Of a stretch of 11,957 bases of DNA, positions 1-6,971 are shown piece by piece (position 1 is the stretch's first letter; each line of letters starts with the position of its first letter). A program made the translations under genes and the position numbers. Origin of the DNA: Desulfobacterales bacterium (lineage in GTDB: Bacteria > Desulfobacterota > DSM-4660 > Desulfatiglandales > JALVZP01); the NCBI GenBank assembly GCA_027064285.1, contig JAMOPX010000145.1, positions 1 to 11,957 of the forward strand, written 5' to 3'. Under the pieces are notes generated by a model. The model did no database searches. It was not told the origin of the DNA and saw only the letters and a program-made list of their open reading frames with translations.

Positions 1-439
1 TACCTCCTACAAGCACTGGCACATCAGGGTAAATCTCTTTTATAGCCTTTATAGTATCCTTAACACCAAGATACCAATAAGTCATTGTTGAAGTGACAAG
101 AAAAGCAGATGGTTTTCCAGCATATATGAGCTCTTTTTTTAACACATCAGGACTTATTCCATAACGGCTAAATGGTCGGTTTATATGTCTCAATGGTTCT
201 GGAATAGCGATTCTCTGCTTCCAAAACTTACCAGTGCCATATCTTTTTCTCTTAGGCCTCCTTAAAGAAGAACTCTTCATATAAGGATTATTTACATCTA
301 AACAATCTATAAGCTGAACATCATAGCCTACTCTTCTAAAGTAGGATGCAAGATAAAGCAAACCCATTGGTTTTGCCCACAGATCATGGGCAGCAAAATC
401 ATATATCCATGGATTTATAAAGACGAGGTTTTTTAACAT
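1..439 (-). CDS. Partial radical SAM protein, B12-binding type (N-terminal part)
   Basis: The reading frame starts at the ATG whose first base is 439 and stays open to the left edge, giving about 146 residues and no stop. The N-terminus reads MLKNLVFINPWIYDF, then AKPMGLLYLASYFRRVGYDVQLIDCLD. This is the usual opening of cobalamin-binding radical SAM proteins: a Rossmann-like beta strand, then a 'P-GL-YLA-Y-R-GY-V--ID' helix and strand. A basic stretch follows (RRPKRKRYGTGKFWKQR). The visible part ends in YPDVPVLVGG, matching the '(V/L)PVVLGG' strand of the B12 domain. The CX3CX2C cluster motif would lie beyond the edge, so the radical SAM assignment rests on the N-terminal pattern alone. The ATG overlaps the TAA of a decayed frame upstream (ATGTTAA), a layout typical of translationally coupled genes. 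A probable promoter lies near 674-702. The substrate is unknown. Confidence 0.72.
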   Translation of the reverse strand, partial: MLKNLVFINPWIYDFAAHDLWAKPMGLLYLASYFRRVGYDVQLIDCLDVNNPYMKSSSLRRPKRKRYGTGKFWKQRIAIPEPLRHINRPFSRYGISPDVLKKELIYAGKPSAFLVTSTMTYWYLGVKDTIKAIKEIYPDVPVLVGG

Positions 440-672
440 CCAAAAATTCTCATCTGTTTTAAATCCTCTATTAAGCGACCTAGCTTTACAGCAGTAATTT
501 TGGGCCTTAAACCTATATCTGGACCCTCATAGAGGATAATCAGCTAATTTCTTAATCTTTGCTTATGCTGGATTTTTATTGGTTAAGGTTACACTTGCCT
601 GTCCAGTTCTTGCTTTACCAGTATTTCATGGTATTTTCTGATTACAGATGAGCCAAAAATTTTTTTGACATC
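433..672 (-). pseudogene. Probable decayed gene remnant upstream of the radical SAM gene
   Basis: Three protein-like pieces follow one another on the minus strand but not in one frame. Piece 1 (about 672 down to 589) reads DVKKIFGSSVIRKYHEI then LVKQELDRQV and a TAA. Piece 2, in another frame (about 607 to 527), reads TGQASVTLTNKNPA, TAA, AKIKKLADYPL, TGA. Piece 3, back in the first frame (about 531 to 433), reads YEGPDIGLRPKITAVKLG then RLIEDLKQMRIFGC and a TAA that overlaps the downstream ATG. Joined, they resemble one continuous protein of roughly 80 residues with two compensating frame changes and one internal stop. No ATG, GTG or TTG opens piece 1: the ATG at 671 is in another frame and soon meets a stop. 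I do not recognise the family. Alternatives are a chance reading in a long leader, or sequencing errors in an intact gene. Confidence 0.45.
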
Positions 673-693
673 TATTATAAAAGATGATATTGA
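665..693 (+). promoter_or_regulatory. Candidate sigma-70 promoter for the polysaccharide-export operon
   Basis: A perfect TTGACA lies at 665-670. At the ideal 17-base spacing the -10 would be TATTGA (688-693), a weak match; GATATT at 686-691 gives a 15-base spacer. It lies about 40 bases upstream of the first export gene and overlaps the leftward promoter region, so the two operons may compete for polymerase. The -10 is not convincing. Confidence 0.33.
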
Positions 694-702
694 TTTTTTT
701 AA
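674..702 (-). promoter_or_regulatory. Probable sigma-70 promoter for the leftward radical SAM gene
   Basis: On the minus strand a perfect TATAAT (679 down to 674) is preceded, with a 17-base spacer, by TTAAAA (702 to 697), which matches four of six TTGACA bases. Transcription would begin near 667 and give a leader of about 228 bases, covering the decayed reading frame, before the radical SAM start. The region is generally A/T-rich, so chance matches are possible. Confidence 0.45.
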
Positions 703-722
703 CTTAAATTTTTTAACTTTTT

Positions 723-730
723 AAAGGAGG
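723..730 (+). promoter_or_regulatory. Strong Shine-Dalgarno site, AAAGGAGG
   Basis: AAAGGAGG ends four bases before the ATG at 735 and seven before the in-frame ATG at 738. Two adjacent ATGs make either start possible, changing the protein by one residue. The spacing slightly favours the second. Confidence 0.7.
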
Positions 731-734
731 TTTC

Positions 735-1388
735 ATGATGAAGGTTAGGTATGTCAAGGTTTGGGGGATAGTGGTGGGCTTACTTTTTATTTTTATTAGT
801 AGTATTGCATGGTCTGCAAAATTGAAGATTACCATAGATCCTAAGACAGGTAAACCTGTAGTAAAAACAGATGTTCCTGTAGTATCAAAAAGTGTTACAC
901 CTACAGGATGGGTAACACTTACATTAGCTACAGGAGAAAAGGTAGGATATTTTGTAGATCCAACAGGGATTATTTCTACACAGGTATTTTCTGGTACTGT
1001 AGAGATAGCTGTTGGGAATACAGTGGCAAAAATGGAATCAGGTGAAGCAGCAGCTATAAAAATGGATCCAATTACAAAAATGGTTCAGGTAATTGCACAA
1101 AAAGGTACTGTGGAAGTAGCCGCTCAGGGAAAAAGAATGAAGATCAAACCAGGACAGCAGACTACTGTCTCTCCTGGGGCACCCCCAGCTCCACCCACAC
1201 CTGCACCAGCTATCGCGATGAAAAGATTTCCTCCTCCAACTCCACCTGCACCTACAGTAGCTCCTGGGCCAGTAACTCCACCTCCACCAAAATATCAGGT
1301 AGATCCCCATGTAATTCCTCCACCAATTGCTCCTAAGGTAGAGGTAGAAGAGTTTCATGGACAACCGCCAGCAAGTCCAGCTGAATAA
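735..1388 (+). CDS. FecR-like secreted protein with proline-rich tail
   Basis: A 217-residue protein and the first gene of the export operon. Residues 1-28 form a signal peptide: basic MMKVRYVKV, a hydrophobic core WGIVVGLLFIFISSIAW, and a likely cleavage after SA. The middle carries two similar segments, SGTVEIAVGNTVAKMESGEAA (about 86-106) and KGTVEVAAQGKRMKIKPGQQT (about 123-143). Both have the 'G-V-V...G....-GE/Q' pattern of FecR-type beta domains. From about 147 to the end the chain is rich in proline (runs such as PPAPPTPAPA and PPPP) and ends acidic. It lacks the cytoplasmic anti-sigma region of true FecR and no ECF sigma gene adjoins it. A structural or carbohydrate-associated periplasmic role is therefore more likely than signalling. 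The extended tail could span periplasm or bind peptidoglycan, which is inference. The next gene starts 29 bases downstream. Confidence 0.72.
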   Translation: MMKVRYVKVWGIVVGLLFIFISSIAWSAKLKITIDPKTGKPVVKTDVPVVSKSVTPTGWVTLTLATGEKVGYFVDPTGIISTQVFSGTVEIAVGNTVAKMESGEAAAIKMDPITKMVQVIAQKGTVEVAAQGKRMKIKPGQQTTVSPGAPPAPPTPAPAIAMKRFPPPTPPAPTVAPGPVTPPPPKYQVDPHVIPPPIAPKVEVEEFHGQPPASPAE

Positions 1389-1417
1389 ATGATAAGAATA
1401 AGAAGGAGGTATATGAG

Positions 1418-2680
1418 ATGACGAAAAAGACGATAACGATTTTAATAGTGATGGTAGCATTTGTTTTGGGAATGAGCATTATAGGATATGGATTTGATTT
1501 AAAAACCATAAAACAGATTCCAGGAAATATCCATATTGGTAATCTCAAGATACATCCATATATGGATTCTTCTATATCATATACTGATAATATCTTTACC
1601 GAGCCAGATTCAGAAAAAGGTTCTACTATATATAGAGTAAAACCAGGAGTTCTTTTTCAATTTCCTTTTATGACACATTTTATTCAAGTAGATTATCACG
1701 CGGATATACAAAGTGCAGATAGATTTCATAAAGAATATGATACAGAAGACCATTATTTAAGTAGTGTAATCAATCTAAACTTCAACCGTTTTAATGTGGT
1801 TGTAACAGACAACTGGCAGAGGGCATCTAATGCGCCAGATTATCAGGGAGACATAAGAGATCAATACTATTACAACCAGGTAAGAACAGAGGTATCTTAT
1901 AAATTAGCAGATCGCTATAAAGTAACTGCATTTTATATGAATGAATTTAAAAACTATGGTAACATAAAAGCAAGACCTAATGCGTATGATCCTGAACTGG
2001 ATAATTACTGGAAGAATGAATATGGATTTGATCTTTATTATCGTATTCTTCCACTTACCTCTATACTCTTAGAATATGCCTATACTGATATAAACAACAA
2101 AGATGAAAATCTGCCAGATACAGATTCTGAGAACCATAGGGTATGGTTTGGTGTAAAATGGGAACCAACAGCAAAGATTTCAGGTGTTATAAAAGGTGGA
2201 TATTATAGAAGAGAATATGATGGACCAAGCGATGACTGGGATGGATTTGGCCTAAAAGCAAATGTCATCTATAACTATTCAAGCTTTACAAAGTTTTCAC
2301 TTCAGTCTTTTAGAGAGCCGGTGGACACCACAGTTACAACTGCAGTGCTTCTTCCCTCAGGTCTCAGAACCCAAGGTGACTATGGTACATACTACATAAG
2401 CAGTGGAGTTACATTTAGTGTAGAACAGACATGTCCTCGTTTCCCAGGACTTTCTGCAAAGGCATACTTTTCATACACAAATGATGACTATCAAGAAAAA
2501 GGTATGTTTACTGAAGAAAGAGATGATGATAGATTTAGGTATGGTATTGACATCAGCTATAAGGCAGCAAGATGGATTAAGGCAAGTGTAGGATACTCTT
2601 ATATGACAAATGAGTCTAACTTCGACTCTGAAGACTATAGAGAGAATATGTTCACTGCCAGCTTAACTTTGACTTTCTAA
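1418..2680 (+). CDS. Outer-membrane beta-barrel protein of the polysaccharide-export operon
   Basis: A 420-residue protein. AAGGAGG at 1403-1409 sits eight bases before this ATG; the nearer ATG at 1413 meets TGA after two codons. Residues 1-25 are a signal peptide (KK, then ITILIVMVAFVLGMSIIGYG). The mature chain opens with HPYMDSSISYTDNIF, a pattern seen in putative outer-membrane beta-barrels of exopolysaccharide clusters. It then shows many alternating aromatic/polar strands with Asp/Asn-rich loops and ends in FTASLTLTF, a C-terminal Phe strand as in substrates of the Bam machinery. The length would suit about 16-18 strands, not counted rigorously. Because it lies directly before the Wza-like gene, I infer it forms or supports the polysaccharide pore. 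A general porin or a structural barrel cannot be excluded. Confidence 0.75.
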   Translation: MTKKTITILIVMVAFVLGMSIIGYGFDLKTIKQIPGNIHIGNLKIHPYMDSSISYTDNIFTEPDSEKGSTIYRVKPGVLFQFPFMTHFIQVDYHADIQSADRFHKEYDTEDHYLSSVINLNFNRFNVVVTDNWQRASNAPDYQGDIRDQYYYNQVRTEVSYKLADRYKVTAFYMNEFKNYGNIKARPNAYDPELDNYWKNEYGFDLYYRILPLTSILLEYAYTDINNKDENLPDTDSENHRVWFGVKWEPTAKISGVIKGGYYRREYDGPSDDWDGFGLKANVIYNYSSFTKFSLQSFREPVDTTVTTAVLLPSGLRTQGDYGTYYISSGVTFSVEQTCPRFPGLSAKAYFSYTNDDYQEKGMFTEERDDDRFRYGIDISYKAARWIKASVGYSYMTNESNFDSEDYRENMFTASLTLTF

Positions 2681-2700
2681 CAGAGATGTGATAAAAAAAT

Positions 2701-2749
2701 TCTGCCCTGAGTCCTTAAAGATACTTAAAGATAAAGGGCTTAGGGCAGA
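2701..2749 (+). promoter_or_regulatory. 16-bp intercistronic RNA hairpin with tandem 10-base repeat
   Basis: Arms 2701-2716 (TCTGCCCTGAGTCCTT) and 2734-2749 (AAGGGCTTAGGGCAGA) pair over all 16 positions as RNA, with two G-U wobbles and no bulge. The loop is 17 bases (2717-2733). CTTAAAGATA is directly repeated at 2714-2723 and 2724-2733. No T-run follows on the plus strand. On the minus strand the stem is followed by A and seven T (2699-2693), so it has the form of an intrinsic terminator for antisense transcripts. It sits between the barrel stop and the start of the export lipoprotein. Likely roles are mRNA processing or stability, tuning of downstream expression, or blocking antisense RNA. 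Confidence 0.75.
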
Positions 2750-2765
2750 TTTGGATTTAAGAGAT

Positions 2766-3707
2766 ATGAAAAAGGTTTTAATCTTTTTATTGATTCCATT
2801 ACTCATACTTTCCTGTGCCAGGTATCCCAAGATACCAGAGGTAAAAAAGGCTAAAAAAACAGCACCTCGACGATCTGAGGACATAGGAAGGCTTTTTCAA
2901 AAAAAAGCAGCTGCCTTTGTGCCTCTTATGGAAAGCAAAAAAAAGGAATATGTGATAGGTCCTCAGGATGTGCTGAAAATAACGGTATGGGATCATGAGG
3001 ATCTAAATAGAGAAGTAACGGTCTCTGAAGACGGAAACTTTTCATATCCACTCATAGGAAAAGTCCATGCTGATGGATTAACAGTATCAGAGCTTGAAAA
3101 GGAAATAGAAAGAAGACTTTCAGGAAAATATATTATCAATCCTCAGGTAAATGTTACTGTTAAAGAATATAAAAGCAAACAGGTCTTTGTTCTGGGAGAG
3201 GTAGGAGGAAACGTATCAGGAAAAGGGCCAGGTGCATATCCTCTTATTGGAAAAACCACTTTGATGGAAATTTTGGCAGAGGCAGGTGGACCTACAAAAG
3301 AGGCAGGCTCAGAGGTTATAATAATAAGGCCTAAGCATAAAAAGGCAAATCCAACACCTTTAGAAAAGGCCAGTAAGGATGAGATTATAAGAGTAAATCT
3401 GAGGAAGTTATTAGAAGGGGATATGAGCCAAAATATTGTTTTACAGCCAAATGATACCGTATATGTGCCAAAGGCTGAATATTTTTATGTGTTTGGAGAA
3501 GTAAAAAAACCTGGAAAATATATACTTGAAAAAGGTATAACTGTGCTTAAGGCTATCACCATAGCTGGTGGTACTACTGAAAAAGCTGCTATTAATAAAA
3601 CAAAGATTGTAAGAGAAAAAAATGGGCAAAAGATAGAAATTAAACCAAAAATGACAGATTCTATATATCCAGGAGATACAATCATTGTGCCAGAAAGTTT
3701 ATTTTGA
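2766..3707 (+). CDS. Wza-type polysaccharide export lipoprotein (OPX family)
   Basis: A 313-residue protein. I chose the ATG at 2766 because it gives a clean lipoprotein signal, MKKVLIFLLIPLLILSC, with Cys17 in an LILSC lipobox and Ala at +2, which favours outer-membrane sorting. The frame is open back to a GTG at 2688, but that would add 26 residues encoded by the RNA hairpin and bury the signal. The Shine-Dalgarno is weak (GAG at 2761-2763). Residues about 60-136 are the polysaccharide export domain (YVIGPQDVLKITVWDHEDL, DGNFSYPLIGKV, NPQVNVTVKEY). Two SLBB beta-grasp domains follow at about 138-236 (VFVLGEV, GAYPLIG, LMEILAEAGG) and 238-310 (EYFYVFGEVKKPGKY, LKAITIAGG, DTIIVPE). It stops at SLF, with no obvious C-terminal amphipathic helix like the one that spans the membrane in E. 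coli Wza. It probably needs a separate pore, and the upstream barrel is the candidate. Confidence 0.88.
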   Translation: MKKVLIFLLIPLLILSCARYPKIPEVKKAKKTAPRRSEDIGRLFQKKAAAFVPLMESKKKEYVIGPQDVLKITVWDHEDLNREVTVSEDGNFSYPLIGKVHADGLTVSELEKEIERRLSGKYIINPQVNVTVKEYKSKQVFVLGEVGGNVSGKGPGAYPLIGKTTLMEILAEAGGPTKEAGSEVIIIRPKHKKANPTPLEKASKDEIIRVNLRKLLEGDMSQNIVLQPNDTVYVPKAEYFYVFGEVKKPGKYILEKGITVLKAITIAGGTTEKAAINKTKIVREKNGQKIEIKPKMTDSIYPGDTIIVPESLF

Positions 3708-3715
3708 GGTAAAAG

Positions 3716-5956
3716 ATGCCAGAAGAAAAAGAACAACAGCCTCAATATTCCCAATATTCACAGTATCAACAGTATCCTGAATATCAGGAAGAGGAAATAG
3801 ATTTAAGAGAATATTTAAGGATTCTTCTAAAAAGAAGATGGTTTATAGGTACAATTGTTCTTGTAATTACAAGTATTGTGGCAATTTATTCCTTTATGGC
3901 AGAACCAATTTACAGGGCCACATGCCAGGTTCTGATAGAAAAAGAGAATCCCAAGGTAGTAAATGTAGAAGAGGTGCTGGGAGTAGATGCAACAGGAAGA
4001 GACTATTATCAAACCCAGTACGAAATCCTTAAAAGCAGAAGCTTGGCACTTAAGGTAATAAAAGCTCTTGACTTAGAGCATAATCCAGAGTTTATGCCAA
4101 AGCCTCCAACACTTATTGGCTCTATTATATCCTGGATAAAAGGGCTTTTCCCCTCCAAAAAATCTACTCATCCAAAAAGCAAATATGATAGACTCATAGA
4201 TGAATATCTATCTCGCTTAAAAATACAGCCTATAAGAAATAGCAGGCTTGTAAATATAAGCTTTGAAGCAAAAGATCCCCCCCTTGCTACAAAGGTAGCA
4301 AATGCACATGCCAGATTCTATATAGAAAGCAACATAGAAAGGAAATTTGAGGCATCTAAGGAGGCTGTAAGATGGCTTAAAAAAAGGATAAAAGAAGTAA
4401 AGAAAAAATTAAAAGAAGCAGAGCTTGCACTTCAAAGATACAGGGAAAAAGAAGGCTTAGCATCTGTGGATTTTGAAGAAAGACAGAGTATAATTTTAAA
4501 AAGCTTGGATGAACTAAATACTGCTTTAAATAAGGCAAAGACAGAAAGGATAGAAAAAGAAAGTCTTTACAAGGAGCTTATAAAAGTAGCAAATAATCCT
4601 GAAAAGATAGATTCACTTCCTGCTGTAGTAGAAAACTCCTTAATCCAAAAACTTAAAGCAGAATACATAAAACTGGTGGCAGAATATTACAAGATGGGGA
4701 AAAAATATGGTCCTGCCCATCCTGTGATGGTAAGACTTAGATCTGAAATCAAGGCAATAAAAAGAAATATTGCTCAGGAAGTAAAAAAGATAGCAGAAAG
4801 CATTAAAGTAGAATACAAGATTGCACTTGAAAATGAACAACAGATACTAAAGGCCATGGAAGAGAAAAAGAGAGAGGCCTTAGAGTTAAATAAGAAGCAG
4901 ATCCAGTACAATGTCTTAAAAAGGGAAGTAGAGGTAAATAGGTCGCTATACGAATCCCTGTTAAAGAGGCTAAAAGAGGCTGGAGTAACAGAAGATCTAA
5001 AGGTAACTAATATAAGCATAGTTGACCCTGCAAGTGTTCCTGATAAGCCTGTAAAACCAAAGAAAAAGCTAAACATAATCCTTGCTATTGTTACATCCCT
5101 TTTCCTGGGTATATTTTTGGCGTTCTTCTTAGAGTACTTGGATAACACTGTAAAATATCCATCAGAAGTAGAAAGACATTTTAAGACCCCTCTTTTAGGT
5201 GTAATAGGCAAGATTAAGTTTGAAACAGAAAATCCTAAAAAAAATGAATTAATTGTTATTGCTGGATCTAAATCGCATATAGCAGAATCCTTCAGAACAA
5301 TAAGGACTAATTTATCCTTTGCATCTCCTGATACAGAAAAAAAGACCTTTATTGTAAGTTCTGCCTTACCATCAGAAGGGAAGAGTTTGGTTTCTGCAAA
5401 TCTTGCGGTCTCTTTTTCCCAGGTAGAGAAGAAAGTTCTTCTTGTAGATTGTGATTTAAGAAAACCCCGTATTTACAAAATATTTGATTTGGAAAAGGAT
5501 GGAGGTCTTTCAGAATTTTTGAGTGGAAGCTCTGATTTGAAAATAAAAGATACAAGTTTTGAAAATCTTAAGATAGTTACTTCTGGTGTGATTCCTCCAA
5601 ATCCTGCAGAGCTTTTGGCTTCCAAAAAGATGCGCAATCTTTTAGAGAAGTTAAGAGAAGAGTTTGACATGATAATTATTGATTCTGTTCCAATACTAAG
5701 TGCTGCTGATTCTATAGAAGTGGCACCTCTTACTAATGGAGTAGTTATGGTTATAAAAGCAGCATCAACCCCTATCCCATCGGTTCAAACAGCTATAGAT
5801 CAGATTTCAGATGTAGGTGGAAAGGTTATAGGCTGTATCTTAAATAATGTGGATTTAGAAAAAGAAGACTATTATTCTTCCTATTACCGTTATTATCATC
5901 ACTACTACTATTACTACGACAAGGGCGAAAAAAAGAAAAAAAGAAGAATTGTTTAA
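3716..5956 (+). CDS. Chain-length regulator fused to BY-type tyrosine kinase (Wzc-like)
   Basis: A 746-residue inner-membrane protein. GAGG at 3706-3709, overlapping the previous stop, is the Shine-Dalgarno. Order: a cytoplasmic tail with tyrosine at 11, 14, 17, 20 and 23; membrane segment 1 at about 42-60; a Wzz-type periplasmic domain; long Lys/Glu coiled coils (about 205-245 and 340-395); a GNVR-like segment near 405-425; the Pro-rich PASVPDKPVKP (438-448); membrane segment 2 at about 453-473. The kinase domain follows. It has the ESFRTIR motif (524-530, the EX2RX2R pattern used in ring assembly), Walker A ALPSEGKS (550-557), Walker A' LLVDCDLRKP (575-584) and Walker B IIIDSVP (653-659). 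The C-terminus has 11 tyrosines in 16 residues (719-734), then a basic KGEKKKKRRIV. It should control polymer length and export by cyclic autophosphorylation, docking to the Wza-like protein. Membrane and catalytic parts are one chain, as in Proteobacteria. Confidence 0.92.
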   Translation: MPEEKEQQPQYSQYSQYQQYPEYQEEEIDLREYLRILLKRRWFIGTIVLVITSIVAIYSFMAEPIYRATCQVLIEKENPKVVNVEEVLGVDATGRDYYQTQYEILKSRSLALKVIKALDLEHNPEFMPKPPTLIGSIISWIKGLFPSKKSTHPKSKYDRLIDEYLSRLKIQPIRNSRLVNISFEAKDPPLATKVANAHARFYIESNIERKFEASKEAVRWLKKRIKEVKKKLKEAELALQRYREKEGLASVDFEERQSIILKSLDELNTALNKAKTERIEKESLYKELIKVANNPEKIDSLPAVVENSLIQKLKAEYIKLVAEYYKMGKKYGPAHPVMVRLRSEIKAIKRNIAQEVKKIAESIKVEYKIALENEQQILKAMEEKKREALELNKKQIQYNVLKREVEVNRSLYESLLKRLKEAGVTEDLKVTNISIVDPASVPDKPVKPKKKLNIILAIVTSLFLGIFLAFFLEYLDNTVKYPSEVERHFKTPLLGVIGKIKFETENPKKNELIVIAGSKSHIAESFRTIRTNLSFASPDTEKKTFIVSSALPSEGKSLVSANLAVSFSQVEKKVLLVDCDLRKPRIYKIFDLEKDGGLSEFLSGSSDLKIKDTSFENLKIVTSGVIPPNPAELLASKKMRNLLEKLREEFDMIIIDSVPILSAADSIEVAPLTNGVVMVIKAASTPIPSVQTAIDQISDVGGKVIGCILNNVDLEKEDYYSSYYRYYHHYYYYYDKGEKKKKRRIV

Positions 5957-6890
5957 AGTATATCTTTCCTGCACACTCTGTCCAAGAAGATGTAAAAAAA
6001 ACAGGTTTTTTGAAAAGGGCTATTGTGGAGAAACATCCCATCTTAGAGTAGCTTATGTAGGTCCTCACTTTGGAGAAGAACCTCCTATAAGTGGAAAAAA
6101 TGGCTCTGGAACAGTATTCCTTACAGGATGCTCTCTTAAGTGCTCTTTTTGTCAAAATTGGCAAATATCTCACAAAGAAATGGGAAAAAGATTAAAGATA
6201 AAAGAGCTTGTTGAAGAGATAAATAGAGTGATAACTGAGCATAAGGTTCATAATATAAACTTTGTTACTCCGGATCACTTTGTACCCCACATCATTCAGG
6301 TTATAAAGAAGGTAAAAAAAAGCTGGCCAGATATTCCGATTGTGTTTAATGTATCTGGATATCAAGAGGTAAGCACTCTAAAAGAAATCGAAGAGTATGT
6401 GGATATATATCTCACTGATTTTAAATATTCAGACAGAAGACTTGCCGCTAAGTTAGCATCATGCCCTGACTATCCTGCGGTTGCATTGGATGCAATATCT
6501 GAAATGATAAAGCAAAAAGGTTTCTTAGATATAAAGACTGAGATTGCAAAAAAAGGGGTTATTATAAGACATCTTATTTTACCAGGATATGTTAACAACT
6601 CCATAGATGCTATTTCTATGCTTTATTTAGAATTTGGTAAAGAACTGCCTTTAAGTCTTATGTCCCAGTACACACCTATTCTTCAACAAAAAGAACCAAA
6701 CTTAAACAGAAGTCTAAGAAAAGAAGAATTTTTTAAAATATATCACCATGTGCTTGATTTAGGATTTAAAAATATATTTGTTCAATTTCCTGAGGAAAAT
6801 GAAAAAAAATCAGCATTTGTACCTGATTTTACATCTCCTCAACCTTTCAAAGGAAACTTAAAAACTGAGGATGTTCAAAGTATTTTTTGA
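5949..6890 (+). CDS. PflX-like radical SAM protein of unknown substrate
   Basis: A 313-residue protein. The start is TTG at 5949, overlapping the kinase stop by eight bases. No ATG or GTG precedes the conserved cysteines, so TTG is the only sensible standard start; the upstream A/G tract (5930-5948) is a loose ribosome site. An N-terminal four-cysteine motif (C8, C11, C15, C26: CTLCPRRCKK...GYCG) precedes the radical SAM motif CSLKCSFC (C61, C65, C68), which binds a 4Fe-4S cluster and SAM. This double-cysteine arrangement is that of the PflX group (COG1313), related to pyruvate formate-lyase activases. TDFKYSD and LPGYVNNS are further activase-like segments. No glycyl-radical enzyme is in the window, so it need not be an activase. 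Overlap suggests co-transcription with the export genes, but a functional link is not shown. Confidence 0.83.
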   Translation: MFKVYLSCTLCPRRCKKNRFFEKGYCGETSHLRVAYVGPHFGEEPPISGKNGSGTVFLTGCSLKCSFCQNWQISHKEMGKRLKIKELVEEINRVITEHKVHNINFVTPDHFVPHIIQVIKKVKKSWPDIPIVFNVSGYQEVSTLKEIEEYVDIYLTDFKYSDRRLAAKLASCPDYPAVALDAISEMIKQKGFLDIKTEIAKKGVIIRHLILPGYVNNSIDAISMLYLEFGKELPLSLMSQYTPILQQKEPNLNRSLRKEEFFKIYHHVLDLGFKNIFVQFPEENEKKSAFVPDFTSPQPFKGNLKTEDVQSIF

Positions 6891-6906
6891 ACAGGATCAG
6901 AAAGGA

Positions 6907-6934
6907 TTTGATACGAATCAACTTTTATGATAAT
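6907..6934 (+). promoter_or_regulatory. Weak candidate promoter for folD
   Basis: In the 81-base gap before folD, TTTGAT (6907-6912) and GATAAT (6929-6934) are 16 bases apart. No terminator precedes them, so folD may also be transcribed from upstream. Support is only by similarity to consensus in an A/T-rich stretch. Confidence 0.28.
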
Positions 6935-6971
6935 AGAAAAATCAAAAATAAAAGAAAGGAGATGATATAAA

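Noticed and set aside
440..670. Cobalamin or c-di-GMP riboswitch in the radical SAM leader
   Set aside because: A few short segments looked suggestive (TGTAAAGCTAGG), but the conserved core elements and paired helices were not found.
1038..1460. Minus-strand frame rich in Trp, Ser and Arg
   Set aside because: It is the antisense shadow of the proline-rich tail of the FecR-like gene, with no ribosome site and no recognisable domain.
2688..2765. GTG start extending the export lipoprotein by 26 residues
   Set aside because: It would translate the long hairpin and place a charged stretch before a complete lipoprotein signal peptide; the ATG at 2766 gives a normal lipobox at residue 17.
4774..5211. 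Minus-strand 145-codon frame
   Set aside because: Ser/Phe-rich antisense shadow of the kinase gene's coiled-coil and membrane region.
6906..6921. Small hairpin TTGAT/ATCAA as a terminator after the radical SAM gene
   Set aside because: The stem is only five A/T-rich pairs with a four-base loop and no strong T-run, so it is too weak to call.
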